A stretch of 7,286 bases of DNA from Planctomycetota bacterium (GCA_021803885.1 JAJZKY010000219.1:1-7286), one strand, 5' to 3'; numbered from the stretch's first letter, positions 1 through 6,626 are shown. Translations and numbers: made by a program. The notes: generated from the letters alone by a model not told the origin.

Positions 1-138
1 GACCCCAACCTCGCTCCGCAGCGCGGCAATACTGGCTTCCTGATGATGCCCCGTACGGCTCATCCGCTCAACGACGCCATTCTCTATGCAGCCAATTGCG
101 GACGCGGGGAATTAAAGCGTTTTCAGTTCATACGTTGA
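1..138 (+). CDS. C-terminal fragment of an unrecognised protein
   Basis: Frame 1 is open from the left edge to a TGA at 136-138 and encodes 45 residues. The start lies outside the window. I do not recognise the family. The visible part includes GNTGFLMMPRTAHPLNDAIL and then ILYAANCGRGE, with no signal or membrane segment. Codons up to about position 108 mostly end in G or C, like the neighbouring genes. The last nine codons (Glu-Leu-Lys-Arg-Phe-Gln-Phe-Ile-Arg) are AT-richer, and most of them lie in the left arm of the inverted repeat at 116-225. The original C-terminus may therefore have been replaced or extended by that element. Frame 3 is also open here but gives a less protein-like sequence. 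The minus strand has no long frame. Confidence 0.5.
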   Translation, partial: DPNLAPQRGNTGFLMMPRTAHPLNDAILYAANCGRGELKRFQFIR

Positions 139-225
139 CAGACCGACAGCGGTTGGTGTGGCTTTTTCTTGAGGAAAAAGCCACCGGACGGTGTCCAAGT
201 TGTAGAGACTTGAACTGAAAACGCT
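116..225. repeat. Nested inverted-repeat element 1
   Basis: A perfect 15-base inverted repeat (AGCGTTTTCAGTTCA at 116-130, its complement at 211-225) encloses a perfect 11-bp hairpin (158-168 with 174-184, loop 169-173). The total length is 110 bases. GGTGTCC at 190-196 lies between the inner hairpin and the right arm. No transposase and no obvious target duplication is visible. It could be a MITE- or REP-pair-like element, or a bidirectional transcription end. The left arm overlaps the final codons of the preceding reading frame. The arms are seen directly; the mobile origin is inference. Confidence 0.7.
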
Positions 226-230
226 GTAGG

Positions 231-343
231 GCGGATTTTCCTTCAGGTGTCTGCTGACTTAGCGGTGTGCTGCGCGGTTTTTCCCGCCCGGGGAAGGCCA
301 GGCTGGGTGTCGTGGCTTCGGGAGATATCTGAAGGGAATCCGC
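231..343. repeat. Nested inverted-repeat element 2
   Basis: GCGGATTTTCCTTCAG at 231-246 pairs with CTGAAGGGAATCCGC at 329-343, with one bulge and one G-U. The stem continues inward through 247-252 with 323-328 (two G-U pairs), giving about 21 base pairs. Inside is a weaker hairpin at about 276-299 (five bp TTCCC/GGGAA plus G-U pairs), followed by GGGTGTC at 305-311. The order is the same as in the element five bases upstream: outer arm, inner hairpin, GGTGTC, outer arm. The function is unknown. Confidence 0.6.
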
Positions 344-359
344 TACCGGGAGCCCGTCA

Positions 360-407
360 CGAAGCCGGAATTCCATCGCGGCGTCGGCGAGAGCGATTCC
401 GGCTTCG
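360..407. repeat. 12-bp inverted repeat in the leader of the propeller gene
   Basis: CGAAGCCGGAAT at 360-371 is perfectly complementary to ATTCCGGCTTCG at 396-407, with a 24-base interior. It ends 52 bases before the preferred start codon, so it would lie in the 5' leader if transcription starts upstream. It has no T-run after it, so it does not look like an intrinsic terminator. It could be an operator, a leader RNA stem or a third repeat unit. Confidence 0.6.
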
Positions 408-444
408 CAAGCAATGGGGGCTTCGTCTACTCTGAGACAGTCGA

Positions 445-451
445 AGAGGAG
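445..451 (+). promoter_or_regulatory. Ribosome binding site deciding the start of the CRTAC1-like gene
   Basis: AGAGGAG at 445-451 matches the Shine-Dalgarno consensus and sits 8 bases before the TTG at 460. The longer frame would start at GTG 451, which overlaps this site and so is unlikely. An ATG at 481 has only a weaker AAAAGGG upstream and would remove the positive residues of the signal peptide. Confidence 0.5.
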
Positions 452-459
452 TGGGTGGG

Positions 460-2262
460 TTGAGCTGGAAAAGGGCTTGGATGCTGTGGCTGGTGTGCGT
501 TCTGATGGTGCCGGTACGGATGTGGGCGGAGCAGAGCGCGGCGGTGGCGAAGGCGGCGCCCCATCCAGCGGTGAATCCGTATGTGCCGAAGCTGGTGGAT
601 ATCACGGCGAAGACGGGCATTCACTTTGTGCATAACTCTTCGACGACGGCGAAATACATCGTGGAGTCGATGAGCGGCGGCGTGGCGCTGATTGACTACA
701 ACCACAGCGGCTACCCCTCGATCTACTTTACGAACGCGCCGACGGTGTCGCAGTATCTGCAGGGTGTTCCGGCCTACAGCGCGCTCTATCGCAACAACGG
801 CAACGGCACATTTACGGATGTGACCAAGCAGGCCGGTGTCGGCGATCCGTGCTGGGCAATGGGCGCGTCGGTGGGCGACTACAACAACGACGGCTGGCCG
901 GACCTGCTGGTGAGCTGCTTTGGCGGCGTGGTGCTCTATCGGAACAACGGGAACGGCACGTTCACCAATGTGACGAAGCAGGCGGGGCTGAGCGGGGACC
1001 ATGGCTGGGCCACAGGGGCGGTTTTTGGCGATTACCTGGGCAACGGCTGGGACGATATTTTCGTGCCGCACTATGTGGACCTGAACCTGCACGACCTGCC
1101 GAAGCTGGGGTCGCAGCCGACATGCATGTATCGAGGGATTCCGGTGCAGTGCGGGCCGCGCGGGCTGCCGGGATCTCCGGACAATCTGTACAAGAACAAC
1201 GGGAACGGCACGTTTACAGATGTATCGAAGGAGGCCGGCGTCAGCGATCCGAACCACTATTTCGGGCTGGGCGCCACCTTTGAGGATTTCTACGGAGACG
1301 GCAAGGTGGACCTGATTGTGGGCGATGACGGGGAGCCGAATTATCTCTACAAAAACGACGGCAAAGGACACTTTACCGACATCGGCTATCTGTCTGGCCT
1401 GGCGCTGAACGGGGACGGCTACGAGCAGGCCAACATGGGGATTGCGCTGGGCGATTACCTGCATACGGGCCGGCTCTCGGTGGCGATTTCGCACTTCAGC
1501 GGCGAGTACACGACGCTCTGGCGGAACGACGGGAATTTCAACTTCACCGACGTGTCAGATCGCGCGGGACTGAAGGCGGCGACGCAGTCGTACGTGGGCT
1601 GGGGCGATGCTTTTGTGGATTTGAACAACAACGGCTGGCCGGACTTTTTCCAGGTGGACGGGCATGTGTATCCGCAGGTGGATTCGAAAGACGTGGGGAC
1701 GAAATACCGCGAGCCGAAGCTGCTGTTCCTGAACCGGGAGAACGGGACGTTCCTGAATGTGAGCAAGCTGGCCGGTCCGGCGATCGAGGAGCCGCAGGTG
1801 AGCCGCGGGATGGCGGTGGGGGATCTGTTCAACGACGGGCACCTGGAGCTGGTTGTGGAAAACCTGGTGGGCGGGCCGATGATTTTGCGGGTGGAACCGA
1901 ATCCGAAGAACCACTGGATCAGCCTGCAACTGGCCGGCGCGAAGGACAAGGGCAACCTGCTGGCGCTGAATGCGCGAGTGCAGGTGATTGCCGGCGGGCT
2001 CTCGGAGTTGCAGGAAGTGAGGAGCGGCGGCAGCTACCTGTCGCAGAGCGAATTCCGGTTGCATTTTGGGCTGGGAACGCACACGACGGTGGACAAGGTG
2101 ATCATCACGTGGGATACGGGCGAGAAGCAGGTGGTGACGAACCTGAAGGCGGACCGGTACTACTGCATTCTGCAGGGAGTAGGGGTGGTTCCGGGGTCGA
2201 GGATGCCGGGGTGCTACTCGGGGCCGCCGCGGCCGGTGCCTGCGATATTGCGGGGGATGTAG
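460..2262 (+). CDS. Secreted CRTAC1-family FG-GAP/ASPIC-UnbV beta-propeller protein
   Basis: Complete protein of 600 residues from TTG 460 (603 if GTG 451 is used). The N-terminus has Lys-Arg, a hydrophobic core and a likely cleavage after MWA (about residue 23), so it is exported. Residues about 75-470 form FG-GAP/VCBS repeats: seven Asp-rich loops, best seen as GDYNNDGWPD (139-148) and VDLNNNGWPD (386-395), which resemble integrin-type Ca2+ sites. Six loops are linked to a repeat such as LYRNNGNGTFTDVTKQAGV. The Cys-Gly-Pro-Arg-Gly-Leu-Pro-Gly stretch (231-238) is, from memory, typical of bacterial CRTAC1 homologues. Residues about 485-570 are the ASPIC/UnbV domain, with EVRSGGSYLSQSEFRLHFGLG-type sequence. 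Six mature Cys lie in three pairs (131/153, 222/231, 569/585). A 28-residue Pro/Gly-rich tail follows. No enzyme activity is established for the family; a binding or adhesion role in the periplasm or on the surface is inference. No clear promoter or terminator is visible. Confidence 0.93.
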   Translation: MSWKRAWMLWLVCVLMVPVRMWAEQSAAVAKAAPHPAVNPYVPKLVDITAKTGIHFVHNSSTTAKYIVESMSGGVALIDYNHSGYPSIYFTNAPTVSQYLQGVPAYSALYRNNGNGTFTDVTKQAGVGDPCWAMGASVGDYNNDGWPDLLVSCFGGVVLYRNNGNGTFTNVTKQAGLSGDHGWATGAVFGDYLGNGWDDIFVPHYVDLNLHDLPKLGSQPTCMYRGIPVQCGPRGLPGSPDNLYKNNGNGTFTDVSKEAGVSDPNHYFGLGATFEDFYGDGKVDLIVGDDGEPNYLYKNDGKGHFTDIGYLSGLALNGDGYEQANMGIALGDYLHTGRLSVAISHFSGEYTTLWRNDGNFNFTDVSDRAGLKAATQSYVGWGDAFVDLNNNGWPDFFQVDGHVYPQVDSKDVGTKYREPKLLFLNRENGTFLNVSKLAGPAIEEPQVSRGMAVGDLFNDGHLELVVENLVGGPMILRVEPNPKNHWISLQLAGAKDKGNLLALNARVQVIAGGLSELQEVRSGGSYLSQSEFRLHFGLGTHTTVDKVIITWDTGEKQVVTNLKADRYYCILQGVGVVPGSRMPGCYSGPPRPVPAILRGM

Positions 2263-2484
2263 CTTCCCCTTCACCTAATAATTAATGAGTAAACACTAAT
2301 TTACTGTTTGATAAACATACGCTTCCTATCGACGAGGCAAAACTCAGCGAGAAAATTGATTTTCCAGATTCCTCCGCCAATTTTTCCTGGGCATGTCCTC
2401 GTGTGAAAACCAGCGCAATCAGCGGTGTTTCGCGCGGTTCATGACGTGGGTGAAATGGAAGCCACGAAATCCACAAAAAAACGT
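2263..2484. other. AT-rich intergenic region with overlapping dyads, no gene seen
   Basis: After the propeller gene's TAG the sequence turns AT-rich. AGTAAA at 2288-2293 pairs with TTTACT at 2300-2305. A competing dyad, AAACA at 2291-2295 with TGTTT at 2305-2309, and GTTT/AAAC at 2306-2316 overlap it. None has the GC stem and T-run of an intrinsic terminator. A 64-residue minus-strand frame (2282-2476) lacks a recognisable domain and I do not call it. The rest shows nothing I can assign. Confidence 0.5.
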
Positions 2485-2512
2485 TTGACAGGCGTACTTT
2501 TGGCCATGTAAA
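2485..2512 (+). promoter_or_regulatory. Predicted sigma-70-like promoter of the TonB-dependent receptor gene
   Basis: A perfect -35 hexamer TTGACA (2485-2490) is followed after 16 bases by TGTAAA (2507-2512), which matches four of six bases of the -10 consensus. The -10 box lies inside a dyad, GGCCAT (2502-2507) and ATGGCC (2515-2520). The palindrome AAACGTTT (2479-2486) overlaps the -35 box. Transcription would start near 2519, leaving a leader of about 125 bases. Confidence 0.5.
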
Positions 2513-2524
2513 GAATGGCCTGCG

Positions 2525-2570
2525 CTAGTAAAACGGATTACCAGACAGATTTAGTAAAAGGTCTTACTGG
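2525..2570 (+). promoter_or_regulatory. Two tandem GTAA-N6-TTAC operator-like sites
   Basis: Two 20-base segments (2525-2544 and 2551-2570) are identical at 14 positions, with 26 bases between corresponding points. Each has the dyad GTAA-N6-TTAC, at 2528-2541 and 2554-2567. The first has a central CG, as in LacI/GalR-family operators; the second has a central GG. They lie just after the predicted transcription start, a position where a repressor would block elongation. The regulator is not in the window, so the LacI-type assignment is inference. Confidence 0.45.
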
Positions 2571-2587
2571 CGAAAAGGGAACGAACG

Positions 2588-2600
2588 CGGCCGAAGGCCG
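2588..2600. repeat. Small GC-only hairpin in the receptor leader
   Basis: CGGCC (2588-2592) and GGCCG (2596-2600) enclose a GAA triloop, 34 bases before the ribosome binding site. It could be a stabilising leader hairpin, but a five-bp stem in GC-rich DNA may be chance. Confidence 0.3.
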
Positions 2601-2633
2601 GCCGTGACGTCGATAGAAGGAACAGACAGCTTC

Positions 2634-2638
2634 AGGAG
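2634..2638 (+). promoter_or_regulatory. Ribosome binding site of the TonB-dependent receptor
   Basis: AGGAG at 2634-2638 lies 6 bases before the ATG at 2645. It fixes this ATG as the start even though that gives an unusually long N-terminal segment before the signal-peptide core. Confidence 0.75.
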
Positions 2639-2644
2639 AACAGT

Positions 2645-5600
2645 ATGCAAAGAGTTGGAATGGGGAGACGCGGGGGAGGAACAGCTCACCCGAGTCTTTG
2701 GGCGGGAGGCCCGAGGGGTCTTCGCCTGAAGATCAAGGTATGGGGCGTGTTGTTTGCGATGATGTGCCTCATGATGTGTGTGCCGGGGCTGCATGCGCAG
2801 ACGACGGCGAGTCTTTCTGGCACGATTACCGACCCGACCGGTGCGGTGATACCGGGCGCGCAGATCACGCTGACGGATACCGTCACGGGGGCGCAGCGCA
2901 AAACCACAAGCAACGGAGCGGGCGCGTTCACGATGACGGCTCTGCTGCCGGGCACGTATGACCTTGCAGTGGATGCGAAGGGCTTCCAGAGCTATGTGCA
3001 GCGCGGCATCGTGCTGAACGCAGGCTCGATGGCTGGACTGCCGGCGATCAAGCTGACGGTAGGCAGTGCGGCGCAGACGATCACAGTGCACACGACGACG
3101 CAGATTCTGCCGACGATCAACGGCGAACATGCGGCGGTACTGACAGCGCAGGATATTCACAAGCTGGCGCTGGGTGCCCGCGACGTTACCCAGCTGATCA
3201 AGATTCTGCCCGGTGTGACGACGACTCCGCAGGGGATCGGAAACACGACGGCATTTACGCAGGTGCACACTGCAACTTCGAGCACGGTGGGCATCGGTAT
3301 TGTTGCCAATGGTTCTCCGTATCGCGGCGGCACGACGCAGCTGCTGGATGGCGTCGACGTGACCGACCCTGGCTGCAACTGCCAGGCGATGTCATCGGCT
3401 AACCCTGACATGACGCAGGAAGTCACGGTGGAAACATCGAACTTCGGCGCCGAGTCGCCGTTTGGTCCGATTCTGATCAGCACCATCAGCAAATCCGGTG
3501 GCGCGCAGTATCACGGCGAGGGCTACTTTTACGCGGAAAACGATGTCCTGAACGCAAACGACTGGCAGAGCAATCACCAGGGCCTGCCGCGTGGCAGCGC
3601 TCACTACTACTATCCTGGCTTCAACGTGGGTGGACCGGTACCGCATACGCACAAGAAGCTGCGTTTCTGGTTCGGCTATGAGCGGGATTTGCAGGATACC
3701 GGCAATGCGAATGTTCTGACGTCCTTTATTCCTACGCCGGACATGATGGCCGGAAACTTCGGGCCGACGGCTGCCAACTCGTCCTTCTGTCTCGGGGCGA
3801 GCAACATCAACGACACAGTGGACAGCGGTTGTAACGATCTGGCTGGAACGGTTCTGCCGAATGGAACGGTTCTGACCGGCACCGGTGGCAGCCAGAGCAC
3901 AATTCCTTCGCAGTACCTGAGCCCGGCCGCCAAGGTGCTTTCGAGCTTCTGGCCGAAGGCGAACTCAAACCCGGCAACCACGCCTGGCGGCTACAACTAC
4001 TACCAGGTGATTCCGGGCACGGTGAATGGCTGGACGTACAGGATCCGCGTGGACTATGACCCGTCAGCGAACACGCAGATGTTCATTTCGTATCAGCAGG
4101 GGTACACGGCTGAGCTGACGCAGGGCAACGGCGCGCACATTTACTGGACGCCCTATGCTTCGATTCCGTATCCGGGCGGCGGCCTTACGCAGTGGTACTA
4201 CACGAAGGCCCTGGCCGGTCACCTGGTTCACACCTTTGGTCCGAACCTGACCAACGACCTGATCGTGGCCTGGGGCTATCTGAATGCCCCGGTCGGCCCG
4301 AACAATCCCTCGGCAGCGACCCGTTCGGGACTGAACTATCCCTACGGCACCCTCTTCAATACCGGATCGAACGTGCTGCCTTCCTACAGCACGGCCGGCT
4401 ATGAAACCTTCCCTGATTTCTCGCAGGGCGATATTTTTGATAATCCCTCTCATCAGTATCTTGTGAAGAAGGAACTTCCGTCGCTGGCGGACAACGTGAC
4501 CTGGCAGGTGAAGAACCACACCATCAAGATGGGTGGATTCATGGAAGAGGTTACGAACGACCAGGGTGAGTTTGGCGACGCGCCGAACGGAAACTTTGGC
4601 AACTTCAACATGTACGGGACCGTGCTTCCGAACGTTGTGACGGGGCAAGTGGAAGGTTCTCCGTTGAACCCGACGGCGAACTTCCTGATGGGTATTGCCA
4701 CGGGTTACAACGAGACGAACAAGTTCGAAAACGTGGAAATGGCATACGGCGATTTCGCCGCCTACTACGACGACACCTGGCACGCGACGAAGAAGCTCTC
4801 GCTTGAGTATGGTGTGCGTATCGAGCACCTCGGTCACTGGTACGACAAGAACAAGCTGGGTGAGGCGGTGTTCATACCTTCGCTGGTGCAGTCGGATTTC
4901 AATGCCGGCCGAATGGATCCCGGCGTCCGCTGGCATGCAGTCGATCCTGGTATTCCGTCGAGCGGTATGCCGAACCGGTTTGCGTATCTGACGCCGCGCT
5001 TCGGCATGTCGTATGACGTGTTTGGCAATGGTCAGACGCTGGTCCGTGGCGGGTGGGGCATCTTCCGCTTCGGAGATCAGTACAACAACTACACGAACCA
5101 GTTGGCGACTTCGCAGCAGATCCTGGGATACAACCTGACTCCGGGTTATGCCATTACGATGGGGCAACCTGGCGAAGCCGGCGTGGCCGGTGGCCTTCCC
5201 GGACAGGGCGGCGCACCGGGCATCCAGATTCCGAACTACACGAATGGTTGCAGTCCGAGCAATCCCTGCGTGAATGCCGGCATCTATGCCGTGAATCCAC
5301 TGGATGATCAGATCCCTGACTCGTCCGCGTGGAACCTCACGGTGGATCAGCAGCTTCCTTCCAAGATGCTGCTGGAAGTTGCGTACGTGGGCAATCACGC
5401 GGAGAACCTGCCGATCGGCGGCCAGGCTCTGTCGGGTGGTGGCTTCAGCGCCTTTGACGACCAGAACAAAGTGCCCATCGGGGCATTCTTTAAGCCGGAT
5501 CCGGTGACGCACCTGACGGCGAAAAATCCGGAGCAGGTGACGGCAACCTGCAGCGGCAACGTGTGCAACAGCTACGCCGACTATCAGCCATACGGCCGGG

Positions 5601-6493
5601 AGTACGGCAGCAACAGCGTGTACATGCTGGACACGGCCGGTTACTCGAACTATGACGCTCTGCAGATGGCCCTGGAGCGGCGTGGTTCGCATGCCACCTT
5701 CAACGTGAACTGGACCTACCAGAACAACCTGAGCACGAACATGAGTGAAGACGCGTTCCACCTGCGTCGTAACTATGGACCTGCGACGACAACGCGCCGG
5801 TATGTGTTCAACTTCTCGGGTTCGTACACCTTCCAGCATCCGTACAAGGGACAGAACCTGTTCCTGCGTGGTGCTGCCAACGGATGGACGCTCTCGAACA
5901 TCACGACCTGGCAGTCGGGCGGTTTCCTGACGTCGGTCAATAATCCCAACTTTGGAATGTCACTGCAGTACGCACCTTACAACGGGGCACCGGTTTCGAA
6001 GACGAATCCGCTGCCGAACGGCGCTACAGGTCCCGGCCTGAGCCAGGCAACCTACTACGGCACCAATGCAGCAATTGACATCACCCCGCTGGTGACATGC
6101 AATCCGCAAGCGCATGTGGGCCACAACCAGCTCCTGAACTACTCGTGCTTCACCCCGCCAAAGATTGGTCAGTACGGCCCGGTGAGCGAGCCCTACACGA
6201 TGGTTCCCTACTTCGACAGTGACATGTCCTTGTACAAGGATTTCCATGTGTGGCGGGATCAGACGGCAGAGTTCCGGATCCAGGCCTTCAACTGGCTGAA
6301 CCATCCGCTGCGGCAGTTCAGCAGCGGCAGCCAGCTGAGCCTGCACTACCAGGTGCCTTACGGGACGAACAACTTCGAACCGCTGGCGGCCTCGTACCCG
6401 TCCGGAAATCCGAACAACTTCGGTGTTCTGGACCAGAAGAACGGTGCACCGAACCAGAGAACCCTGGAACTGTCAGTAAAGTACATGTTCTAG
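2645..6493 (+). CDS. TonB-dependent receptor, Oar-like, with N-terminal carboxypeptidase-regulatory domain
   Basis: Complete outer-membrane receptor of 1282 residues, inferred to import a bulky substrate using TonB/ExbBD energy. Residues 1-51 are a signal peptide with a long basic n-region (1-32), a core at about 32-48 and cleavage after LHA. Residues about 54-137 are a Cna-B/CarboxypepD_reg domain (SGTITDPTGAVIPGAQITL). The segment QTITVHT (144-150) is the likely TonB box. The plug follows (about 160-285), including LLDGVDVTDPG and ISTISKSGG. The beta-barrel fills about 290-1282, with typical strands such as LSLEYGVRIEHLG, and ends in LELSVKYMF, whose final Phe is the BAM recognition signal. 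The length is within the usual range of these acidobacterial receptors. The ten mature Cys occur as five close pairs. A Gly-X-Y-rich stretch (840-859) probably lies in a loop. No SusD gene adjoins, and the substrate is unknown. It probably forms its own transcription unit (promoter at 2485, terminator at 6627). Confidence 0.95.
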   Translation: MQRVGMGRRGGGTAHPSLWAGGPRGLRLKIKVWGVLFAMMCLMMCVPGLHAQTTASLSGTITDPTGAVIPGAQITLTDTVTGAQRKTTSNGAGAFTMTALLPGTYDLAVDAKGFQSYVQRGIVLNAGSMAGLPAIKLTVGSAAQTITVHTTTQILPTINGEHAAVLTAQDIHKLALGARDVTQLIKILPGVTTTPQGIGNTTAFTQVHTATSSTVGIGIVANGSPYRGGTTQLLDGVDVTDPGCNCQAMSSANPDMTQEVTVETSNFGAESPFGPILISTISKSGGAQYHGEGYFYAENDVLNANDWQSNHQGLPRGSAHYYYPGFNVGGPVPHTHKKLRFWFGYERDLQDTGNANVLTSFIPTPDMMAGNFGPTAANSSFCLGASNINDTVDSGCNDLAGTVLPNGTVLTGTGGSQSTIPSQYLSPAAKVLSSFWPKANSNPATTPGGYNYYQVIPGTVNGWTYRIRVDYDPSANTQMFISYQQGYTAELTQGNGAHIYWTPYASIPYPGGGLTQWYYTKALAGHLVHTFGPNLTNDLIVAWGYLNAPVGPNNPSAATRSGLNYPYGTLFNTGSNVLPSYSTAGYETFPDFSQGDIFDNPSHQYLVKKELPSLADNVTWQVKNHTIKMGGFMEEVTNDQGEFGDAPNGNFGNFNMYGTVLPNVVTGQVEGSPLNPTANFLMGIATGYNETNKFENVEMAYGDFAAYYDDTWHATKKLSLEYGVRIEHLGHWYDKNKLGEAVFIPSLVQSDFNAGRMDPGVRWHAVDPGIPSSGMPNRFAYLTPRFGMSYDVFGNGQTLVRGGWGIFRFGDQYNNYTNQLATSQQILGYNLTPGYAITMGQPGEAGVAGGLPGQGGAPGIQIPNYTNGCSPSNPCVNAGIYAVNPLDDQIPDSSAWNLTVDQQLPSKMLLEVAYVGNHAENLPIGGQALSGGGFSAFDDQNKVPIGAFFKPDPVTHLTAKNPEQVTATCSGNVCNSYADYQPYGREYGSNSVYMLDTAGYSNYDALQMALERRGSHATFNVNWTYQNNLSTNMSEDAFHLRRNYGPATTTRRYVFNFSGSYTFQHPYKGQNLFLRGAANGWTLSNITTWQSGGFLTSVNNPNFGMSLQYAPYNGAPVSKTNPLPNGATGPGLSQATYYGTNAAIDITPLVTCNPQAHVGHNQLLNYSCFTPPKIGQYGPVSEPYTMVPYFDSDMSLYKDFHVWRDQTAEFRIQAFNWLNHPLRQFSSGSQLSLHYQVPYGTNNFEPLAASYPSGNPNNFGVLDQKNGAPNQRTLELSVKYMF

Positions 6494-6532
6494 AACTGGT
6501 TTCCTGTGGTTGTGTTTCACCCGAGTTCGGCA

Positions 6533-6583
6533 TGCGTGGCTTTTCTTCGCGGAGAAGCCACGCAGGGTGCCAAAGCTTCGGGG
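6533..6583 (+). repeat. Hairpin repeat resembling the one at 158-196
   Basis: Bases 6533-6545 pair with 6552-6564 as a 13-bp stem with one G-U, loop 6546-6551. The core GTGGCTTTTC and AGAAGCCAC and the following GGTGCCAAAG closely match GTGGCTTTTTC, AAAAAGCCAC and GGTGTCCAAG in the element at 158-200. A weaker relative is at 276-322 (GGGTGTC, then GCTTCGGG as here). No T-run follows, so this is more likely a dispersed repeat than a terminator, though it could protect the 3' end of the receptor mRNA. Confidence 0.6.
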
Positions 6584-6626
6584 TCAGTCCACAGGAATTC
6601 GCTCCAACCTAACGTTGTCCCTCCTT

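Noticed and set aside
3..218. Frame 3 at the left edge, open to about 218
   Set aside because: It runs through the whole palindrome and its sequence looks less protein-like than frame 1, which keeps GC-rich third positions.
427..1494. 355-residue minus-strand frame (and another at 1555-2274)
   Set aside because: Shadows of the CRTAC1-like gene, with low-complexity Arg/His/Val composition and no recognisable domain.
2282..2476. 64-residue minus-strand frame in the intergenic region
   Set aside because: No recognisable domain, no signal peptide and no convincing ribosome binding site; it overlaps AT-rich dyads and is probably chance.
2753..2797. Possible lipoprotein signal in the receptor (Cys 41 or 45)
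   Set aside because: LMMC and MMC do not fit a lipobox, and a normal cleavage site after LHA follows.
4064..5839. 591-residue open frame on the minus strand
   Set aside because: It lies wholly inside the receptor gene, is rich in Arg, His and Val without domains, and is explained by GC-biased third positions of the + strand gene.
6533..6564. Hairpin considered as the receptor's terminator
   Set aside because: No T-run follows; the hairpin at 6627-6667 has one and is a much better terminator.
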